From: Ciona savignyi
Taxonomy: Eukaryota; Chordata; Ascidiacea; Phlebobranchia; Cionidae
Reading direction: 5' to 3'
Assembly (NCBI GenBank): GCA_000149265.1
Contig: CH002893.1
Location: forward strand, 180,834-244,833
Length of the DNA: 64,000 nt
Shown: one piece after another, positions 56,687-64,000 of the stretch
Numbering within the stretch: position 1 is the first letter of the stretch
Layout of the letters: every line of letters starts with the position of its first letter
Position numbers and translations under genes: made by a program
The notes under the pieces: generated by a model
The model's input: the letters and a program-made list of their open reading frames with translations, nothing else
Told to the model about the DNA's origin: nothing
The model's database searches: none

Positions 56687-59600
56687 ATGCCTGTCGCTCG
56701 CAATTTCCCGAGCGTTTCTGCAAGCGTCACTTCCGGAAGTAGCCGCCAATCTTCTGACGTTACTTCCGCCTCTTCCTTCGACGGAGGACTCTTCCATCGG
56801 GCTATGAGCCGACGGAAAACTCTTGCGGAATTTGATAGCCCGATCCTGTTCGAGATCCCAAACGACGACGATGACGTTTTCCGGGCCAGTGATGCGGCCT
56901 CGTCGCCAGATAGCGCTATAGAGGTGGAGGAATTCCACAGCATGTCTCCCTTGGACCGCTTCCACGCGATCGTAATGCAGGCTCGGGCGCGGGAAAAGCG
57001 ATCGAATTTCGAGCTCGTCGGCGACGATTATGAGGCAATAATGGAGGAGGAAATAGTCGCGATATCGAGCACTGGCGTCAGTAAACCGGGCTTACGTCGA
57101 TCCAAATACTCAACTTCTGCCGGGGAACTGGGTTTAAGGGTGAAGCGAGAAACGTAGGTTTTCGTTGTTATTTTCACGGGAAAACATCCCTTTCAAACGT
57201 AGCTTTCAAAATCAAAACGTTTCACATAAATATTACTCCCTCTTTATGGGAGAAACTGAAAAGCGGAAAGTAGGAAAACTGCACATTAAAATTAAGATTA
57301 GGGCATTAGATTAGGTTTTGATATTAGTATTCAGGGCAGGTTAAACATAGTTTAAACAGTTTCTGTATCTTTTAGTGTTGCCCCGCTTGACTATTTTATC
57401 TTCATTTTATTTTAAAACAGAGACATACACCGTTTTAACGCAGCGTAAATATTTTCTTCTTCATCAATACTTCCTCTGTCCCAAAGATGAGCCAAATCCG
57501 GCCAGCCGAGCATTTAATTCTGGCCCACCGGATGTTTTTGACAATTTGCAAGACAAAATAGCGATGTCACAACTATATTTGTGCTTCGCTTGACGCAACG
57601 GTGCTTTCTGGATTTAACCATANNNNNNNNNNNNNNNNNNNNNNNNNNNNNNNNNNNNNNNNNNNNNNNNNNNNNNNNNNNNNNNNNNNNNNNNNNNNNN
57701 NNNNNNNNNNNNNNNNNNNNNNCTAAAAGTAAAATAATTTTAGTCCTTGTTATAAAAAGTGTGCCCACCACTTTTCCAGCCCCTTCCGTCCGTAATTCCT
57801 CTTAATTAACATCGCCTTGTAACTCCACCCGGTTATTATAAACCTCGACTTTTCTTTGACGCGCGCCATTCATTCATTATTTAGCTAAACCCCGGCCGAA
57901 TTATTATCGGCGATTTCATTATCTGTGTGCGTTTACATCTGGTCAAAATGCAGATCAAAGGTTGCAATATAAAGCAGAACGCTCGAAGCTTTGGTTTAGC
58001 CTTTCGATTTCCCATAACGAATCGATGATTAATTTCTGAAGACCAATGAATTGGTCTTACTAAGTGCCTCGTTATTTCTGGGGGCCTAGTCCAACCCCCC
58101 ACCCCCCCCAATTATTTGCACACGTAGCACCATTCTAACATCCTGCTCGCTGTTAATTAAGTCAGGTTTATTTATCTGCTTTCGTCTTATGACGCATTCA
58201 GCGCCGTCGGAAAGCCTTATGACGAGCATGTCCGTCTTATAAACATCCTCTATCTTTCTATAAGCCCAATTGATTAATAGTGGCTGCCATGGCAGTTTAA
58301 AAGCAAAGGTGACACACTCAATATGCGTTATCCGGGGTTCGATTTTTAATTGCTCTTACTTAATGTAGTTAAACGTCACCTCTAATTTCAGAATCACCAT
58401 CTATCCGGGATCGCAAAAACAAAGCAACACAAGGTAAGATACTATAGGCTTAAGAATAAACTATGCATTCCTAAGGGTTTATATCTAATTATTCATTATA
58501 TGCACCAGTTACTGTGTTTGTAGTATTATTTTTGTTAGATTGAATAAAGACAGGATAGGATATTCATGTTTATCCCCGTGAATGGGAAAACCAAACGGGG
58601 TGGGTTAACACACGGGCAATCGTCAGATCACCTCGCGCCCACCGTCGGGTTACCGGAGCTAATGCAGTGTGTTGTATATATGATACACACGTTCCTTCAA
58701 TTTTGTAGAACCCATTAATCCGCTGGGTTCAGGCAACGTTAAGTGCCCGGGACACAGCCGATCACCTTAGTTTTACTGGAGTAGGAGTTAGAAAGCACCA
58801 TAATATAAACATGGTTAAACTGCATTTATTTAAAAAATCAGCTATGATTCAGTCGGTTGTGTTTATTGGTATATTTAATTATCCACTATATGGACACTAG
58901 TTTCTCTGTTTTTATTATTAGATTTAGATATATTCTTTAAATAACAAGTATGTGGTATAGATTTACCTAATTTAGAACTAGTTATATGCATATCGCACCA
59001 TAACATAAATGTTAAATTAGTGCAGGGTTAAAATTAGTAGGGCAGGGGTTAAAATTAGTTTGAATAATTCCCTCTTTTTTAGTTTGAATAATTCAAGGGC
59101 ACTAAAAGGAGTTAAACCGAATTTATTGAAAAATGTATCTCTATTTTAGTCGTCTTTGTTTAGTGGTATATCGAATTACCTACTTACTTAGCCTAATTCG
59201 TACCAAAATTATGTGCATATATCAACATTGTATAAACAGTTTAAACAGCAATTATTTAATTGATCTATCGTCTGTCATGGGCGGGAATGGTATTTGATAT
59301 CGCATGTCGCTTTGTTTTTATTTTAAATTAGTATTAATCGCCCGTTAATAGCTTTCCGTTCGGGCTCCGTCCTAATGGAGGTGTTATGTCGCATTGCTGT
59401 TTACAGAGTAATATTACCAGTGGTTGTTTCCACATGTTACGGCTTAGGGAATGACACATTATGGTGATTATTTTGCTGTGGCGAATCAATACGCCTAAGT
59501 AGTGCACAGTGTTGCAAAACCTAAACTTCAGATCAAAAACACGGTAACTCTTACATGCGATTCGATCTTTGATAACCTTGTATGGCGTATAAGGAACCTA

Positions 59601-62600
59601 ATGCACTTGCTGTTGTTTTTACGAAACGAATCTGGGAACCTGGATTTTTTTAATCTGGCAACACTGTAAATTATTTGCTCTGTCGCAGCAGCGATATACG
59701 AGGCGAGTATAAATGGAAATGTAATTGCCTTGTCCGATCATATAAGGGCGTAGCGCGTTGTGGCGGTAAGAAAAACACAGGCAGTCTGAGCTTTTAGTGC
59801 ATCGACGTTTTTCGGAATAATCCAAGTATATATAATCTCGCATTGCTAAGTTAAAGAAAAGTTTGTCTGTTTTGCCAATATACTGCTACTGCGAGCAGGG
59901 CTGTTCAAAGTGATTAAACCAGTTTGGTTTAAAATCAGGTTATTTTTGTATAAGGTGCGAAATGTAAATGGTGATTCCTGCGCCAATTTCGCTCATTATT
60001 TTTAAAGCCATCTACTATTTTTTTATCGAGCCATGTTTCGAACCCATGATAAGCTGGGCACAGGGACCGTCGGTATATATGAAAAAAAAGATAGGATATG
60101 ACTTACGGTCGAGTGGCCAAATGGTTAATGCGACCGATACATATATCTACTCCTGTACAAAAACGGTCCGGCTAACTAGCCCATCATAGGTTCGAAACAT
60201 GGCTCGGTAAAAAAAAAATTTCCTGGCAAACCAAGCGATGTTTAGGTAGTTTAGAGTTTAGTATAAATTTCCGTACTTTCGTGTTTCCGTCTCTTATCCT
60301 GCCGTTCGTATAGCCAAATGGTTAGAGCGACCGATAAATATAACGATTTCTATAAAAAAATGGTCGTAGTGACAAACCCATCATGGGTTCGAAATTTGGC
60401 TCTGTAAAATAAAATCATATATCTTCGTTTTTATTATCTCCCTCAAGCATAAGTTCATGCGCGTACGGTCGTGTGGCAGAATGGTTAAGGCCACTGGTAC
60501 AGCTACCAAATACATAAAACATTTTCTTATGCACGAGCCTATCTTGGGTTCGAACCTTACATACGTAATAAAAAGTAAAAAGTGTTCGCAAGCGTGGAAT
60601 TTCGTTTTTAGGTCCAGTCTGTCCGAATTCGTTGGCATTAAGTTTTAACAAAGTTTATAAGCGATACAAACAAAACAATCTTAAAGGTTAAACAATTCGG
60701 CGATGTGGTGGAATTATTCCCTTTTATCGTTCGCAGCGTCTGGTCACTCTATTTCGCTGAGCACTTACCAGACATTAGATTACAGGGGTCGTTTAAAATT
60801 AAGTTAACTTTTCCGTCGTGTGAAAATGTAACAGGACAGCGGGCATGCGGTATATTATAATAACTTTTAGGTTTACTCTCGGGCATAAACAATTGTTCTA
60901 TCATGTATCCTTTATTCTTAGTTTAAACTATTATTTAATCTGCGATTAAAAATTTTTTAAGAACAATTGAGAGCTAACCTATTTTGCTGGGATAATTATA
61001 CAATGATCTTTGAATATAAACATATTTAATTAAAAATTCCAAATTACTGCCTCATTAGTCCATCTGGATTTGTTTAAAATGGTACCTTTTCCAAAATCGA
61101 TTCTAAAATCGCGTGCATTTCACACCCCTTTCGTACACATTAACTTGTATTAGCGGCTTATCAGACAAGGCGTCAGTTTCTTTTCCAACCATCGATCTGG
61201 AAATTAAAAATTATGAAGGGGTGGGCCGGAGCAATTTGGCCCTTCATTCTTTATTTATGGCGTCGCATTTCGAGCTCTGCGCCGCTGGGGAAATCGCAGC
61301 TCTGCGTGTGATCGAATTTAAAACGAAATCGAAGAGAACAGTTTAAAGAGCGATTGCTTGGTTGCATGGTTGTCTTTTGTGCGGCTGTTTTTCGCAGCAG
61401 CGTGCGGTCTTTGTCATCTTGCATATAGAATGGTGATTAAGCTTCGTTCATTGTGCTCAACGCAAATGCGGAAGCTGAACTGGTAGCTGTAATTGTAGTT
61501 GTCAGAGATGCTGAATGGACGCCTGTGCTGCGACTGTACGTTCGTTAGGGAAAGCTCTTTATTCAATGCAACTGAATTTACTAGACAGAGAAATGTCGAC
61601 TAGAACTGATGAAGAAGCCGATTTTTTTCAATTTTATGTATATGAATGTAGTGGGGGTCGTTGTTAGCAGTTACATTCGTCAATGTTTACCGTGCAGCCT
61701 GGAAATATTCATCATTTCGACCAGACCGCTGCGCGTTTATCCATGGAACTTGTGATAATAGGGGTACAATGTATTGCTATCGTTACGGCAGCGTTTGCGC
61801 TAGTTAATCCGGCTGAATTTGACAGCAAACGCACCGCACTAGACAGCTTAAAAACACGCAAAGCCGAATCGTTGCCGCGCCGACCAGGTTCGGCAAACTT
61901 CTCGTGTTATCGCGCACGTCGTAATGTTGGCGTTTAGTCGCGCGCGTTTGTTCCGTTGAAATATCGATTTTAAAGCCGTCTTTGTCCTGCCCGTCAGAGA
62001 CGTATAGGCGTTTTTGAATTTACCTACACACCCCTGCTGCGATCGATCTATTGTTCCTTGCCAAACATTGCCGAGATAGAGCGGGTTTGAACAGCTTAAG
62101 CCCGGCAGATGTTGCCTATTATGAAGATATGAGGAACGGGGTGAAAAATAGAGTTAAAAAATGGTGGAAAATGTAAATATATTCCCGACTCGATAGAAAA
62201 TGTTAAAAAAGGAAACCACTCGTTAGAAAATGTAAAAAAATAGTAAACAAATTGCTAAAAAATGTAAAAAAGTAAACGACTCGTTAGAAAATGTAAACGA
62301 ATAGTAAACGAATTGCTAGAAAAGGTAAAAAATAAACAACTTGATAGAAAATGTTAAAAAATAGTAAACGACTTGATAGAAAATGTTAAAAAAAGGAAAC
62401 GACTTGTTAGAAATAAAAAAATATTATCATGAGCGTTCATTTTTCAGAAAAAAAATAGTTGAATATACTCTTGTGTTAATGTCGTCATCTACTTCTTGTG
62501 CTCTGACAGCTTGGCGAATTGGAAAGTGACGAAAGCGAAACCTGAGCCGCCAAAACCAGAACCCAAGCCCGAAGTAGTCAAGCCGCCAACCCCGCCCCCC

Positions 62601-62649
62601 AAAATTGAGCCCCCACCGAAACCCAGGACCCCAACACCCCCTTTATCGG
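56687..62649 (+). CDS. Unrecognised plus-strand gene, 5' part only (runs off the right edge)
   Basis: Exon 1, 56687-57153, gives 155 codons starting MPVARNFPSVSASVTSGSSR. It is Ser-rich, then acidic (EIPNDDDDVFRASDAASSPD), then has a helix-like SPLDRFHAIVMQARAREKRS and DDYEAIMEEEIVAI. A 42-bp exon 58392-58433 reads TITIYPGSQKQSNT. Exon 62510-62649 reads SLANWKVTKAKP, then a PEPKPE/TPPPKIEPPPKP-rich stretch to PLSG. All three share phase 2 and GT/AG borders; the last ends in phase 1 and must continue beyond the window. Other exons in the 4-kb intron cannot be excluded. I recognise no family. The Pro/Lys/Glu exon suggests a flexible linker or SH3/EVH1-type ligand (inference). Confidence 0.6.
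57247..57385. mobile_element. GGGCAACACTAAAA MITE copy, shortened
   Basis: GGGAGAAACTGAAAAGCGGA at the left, TTAGGGCATTAGATTAGGTT inside, and TCTTTTAGTGTTGCCCC at the right. Much of the core is deleted. It lies about 90 bp after the exon ending at 57153. Confidence 0.8.
57623..57722. other. Assembly gap (100 N)
   Basis: Exactly 100 N, the usual placeholder for a gap of unknown size, inside the intron after 57153. Sequence order across it depends on scaffolding. Confidence 1.
58552..58765 (-). repeat. SINE-A copy lacking the head
   Basis: AGGATAGGATATTCATGTTT, GCGCCCACCGTCGGGTTACC and CCATTAATCCGCTGGGTTCA. It breaks off at GGGACACAGCCGATCA before the box B region. Confidence 0.85.
60022..60212. 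repeat. Two SINE-B copies in opposite orientation
   Basis: A partial minus-strand copy (60022-60080: GAGCCATGTTTCGAACCCAT) faces a full plus-strand copy (60104-60212: ACGGTCGAGTGGCCAAATGG to GGTTCGAAACATGGCTCGGT). The pair forms an imperfect inverted repeat of about 60 bp arms. Confidence 0.8.
60299..60410 (+). repeat. SINE-B copy
   Basis: GCCGTTCGTATAGCCAAATG, GTTAGAGCGACCGATAAATA and CCCATCATGGGTTCGAAATT, followed by TGGCTCTGTAAAAT. Both box A and box B are recognisable. Confidence 0.85.
60463..60575 (+). repeat. SINE-B copy
   Basis: TACGGTCGTGTGGCAGAATG, GTTAAGGCCACTGGTACAGC and TATCTTGGGTTCGAACCTTA. Box B (GGTTCGAACC) is intact and the right end reads ACGTAATAAAAAG. Confidence 0.85.
62150..62420. 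repeat. Diverged minisatellite with CGACTCGTTAGAAAATGT units
   Basis: About eight units of 30-35 bp: CTCGTTAGAAAATGTAAAAA, AATAGTAAACGAATTGCTAG and AACGACTTGATAGAAAATGT. Units vary in length and sequence. It ends about 90 bp before the proline-rich exon at 62510. Confidence 0.8.
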
Positions 62650-62742
62650 GTAAGTCCCTATTCCGTGATCCTGACAAAAGTTTTAGATGGCTAAACATAA
62701 TGACTTAAATTATGGAATGACGCCATAATTTCTACCGATACG

Positions 62743-63041
62743 CCCGACCTGTTAGTCTGTTGGGTTAATGCGACGCTTTTTAGCCGAAGGTTCTCAGGTT
62801 TGAAACTGGTCACTAGCTAGTCAGTTGTGTCCTTGGGCAAGGCACGAACATTGCCTAAACTTGGCCAATTAATGGGTGTTATACTAATTTAAAGGAAAAA
62901 TAATTTAAAGGTCTCAACACACATAACACACTGCAATAGCTAAGGTAAACCGATAGTGGGCGCAAGGTGATCTGACGATTACCCGTGTGTTAACCCCTAG
63001 GTTTTCTCATTCACGGTATTAAAATGAATATCCTACTCTAC
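62743..63041 (+). repeat. SINE-A copy
   Basis: Head CGACCTGTTAGTCTGTTGGG, CAGGTTTGAAACTGGTCACT, GTGTCCTTGGGCAAGGCACG, CACACTGCAATAGCTAAGGT and tail TGAATATCCTACTCTA. A small internal duplication (TTTAAAGGAAAAATAATTTAAAGG region) is present. Confidence 0.85.
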
Positions 63042-63505
63042 CCTGGACTACTAAAAAAATCGAACTTAAGTTTAACCGTTTACTATTTTCACCTCGTATA
63101 GACAGAACTCCTTTGGGAATATGGTTGGTAATATACTGCACGCTATTGCATGATTACATGCCATTACTCGGACCGTTCAATACACTATGGCCTGTTAGGT
63201 TAACTTCATTAATTTAAATTGGAATTTTGACCCCTGTAAAATATTCTATTGTTTATACTAAATAAGCTTGAAACCCGTTTAATTTCTGTGAATGGAAAAT
63301 AAAGAGAGAAGTTATCATACTCAGAAATTGTCAGTATACCTTTCGCTCACCGTCAAGTTACTGGGCTGTGTTATATATAAGTTAAACGTTTCTTCGGTTG
63401 AAGAAAGCGTTCAACCAATTATTACCCATCTCTTCAATGCAAAATGACCTGACAAAAAGGGCCACATGTCATTTCCGGCCAAGCATAGAGGTCTATTAAT
63501 TGGTT

Positions 63506-63665
63506 ATCATGTTTATCTCTGTAAATCGGGTTACTGGAGCTATTGCTGTGCGTTGTGTATTTCACCCTTCCTTTTGGTATATACTATTAATCCTCTGGGT
63601 TCAGGAATGTCCGTTAAATTCCTTGCCCAAGGACACAACCGACTAGCTAGCGACAAGTTTCGAAG
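63506..63665 (-). repeat. SINE-A copy with an internal deletion
   Basis: ATCATGTTTATCTCTGTAAA jumps directly to TCGGGTTACTGGAGCTATTG, missing the AACACACGGGCAATC block. It continues through CTCTGGGTTCAGGAATGTCC to ACTAGCTAGCGACAAGTTTC. A 17-19-bp piece (AGCATAGAGGTCT...TAATTGGTTAT) occurs on both sides (63483 and 63664), as expected for a target duplication. Confidence 0.75.
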
Positions 63666-64000
63666 CATAGAGGTCTTGTAATTGGTTATAGCCCATTGTA
63701 AGTACAACCCTTGATGGGTTTGGGGTCCATAAAATGCTTTTCAGCCGACGACTGGTTTCGATCCGGGAACCCTAAGTACTTGAAATTAATTACTTCTGAA
63801 ATAAGGTTCTTAATCAACCGTGCTCAATCGGTTTCCTTTTTATGGTGATTAATTGTTCAATTATTATCGATTCTTTCGTTTCCAATGTCAATTTACTAAG
63901 CGCCGATAAGCGTGAAGGGTGGTCATTTTCAATCTCGCCCATAAACAACATGTCGCCGATTATATCATAAAATTCAATACTATAATATAACCCGATAATA

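Larger units (their letters stand above)
58434..62509. other. Intron-like stretch of the right-edge gene
   Basis: It holds SINE-A and SINE-B copies, a MITE fragment around 59020-59110 and a minisatellite at its right end. Open frames such as 61113-61346 and 61683-61937 show no domain and no convincing splice borders. Confidence 0.5.

Noticed and set aside
60463-60575. Functional tRNA gene
   Set aside because: Boxes A and B are present, but the region between them does not fold into a normal anticodon arm, and the same unit is repeated many times with tails; it is a SINE.

Overview
This is eukaryotic nuclear DNA from an invertebrate chordate, most likely a solitary ascidian of the Ciona type. 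The evidence is one myostatin/GDF11-type gene and one ATG9 gene (vertebrates have two of each), compact AT-rich introns with GT..AG borders, and a dense load of short tRNA-derived SINEs and palindromic MITEs. It is an assembly with two N gaps (29229-29909 and 57623-57722). No bacterial, organellar, CRISPR or rRNA feature was seen.

Layout: 1-3497 is gene-poor. At 3498-6346 (+) lies a complete three-exon TGF-beta ligand of the GDF8/GDF11 class. 6347-14529 is gene-poor. At 15157-43310 (+) lies ATG9, a 19-exon gene whose introns hold most of the repeats in the window. One ATG9 exon (17765-17881) carries an apparent one-base insertion that breaks the frame. At 44902-49659 (-) I assemble a five-exon, 268-residue gene that I do not recognise; it contains a helix fitting the PKA regulatory-subunit (AKAP) anchoring pattern. 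It is tail-to-tail with ATG9. Its start codon is only about 0.4 kb from that of a divergent, unrecognised plus-strand gene (50054 to at least 53112). A further plus-strand gene begins at 56687 and runs off the right edge, with a proline/lysine/glutamate-rich exon at 62510-62649.

Repeats: (1) SINE-A, about 270-290 bp, with a tRNA-like head and a body containing TGTCCTTGGGCAAGGCACTT, in about 20 copies; (2) SINE-B, about 105 bp, tRNA-Ser/Leu-like, in about 10 copies; (3) a MITE with GGGCAACACTAAAA ends, about 200 bp, in about 14 copies; (4) a hAT-like MITE with GGTCGGCAACCT ends; (5) a 931-bp TTAA-flanked piggyBac-like element; (6) smaller MITEs and several minisatellites, some grown out of MITE ends.

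The theme most worth following is how closely these elements sit to splice sites. Three SINE-A copies lie within about 10 bases of an exon border, and one MITE appears to supply a 5' splice site. The genes show no shared pathway. All gene models are my manual splicing, checked by codon phase across every junction and, for ATG9 and GDF8/11, by remembered family sequence; there is no transcript evidence.
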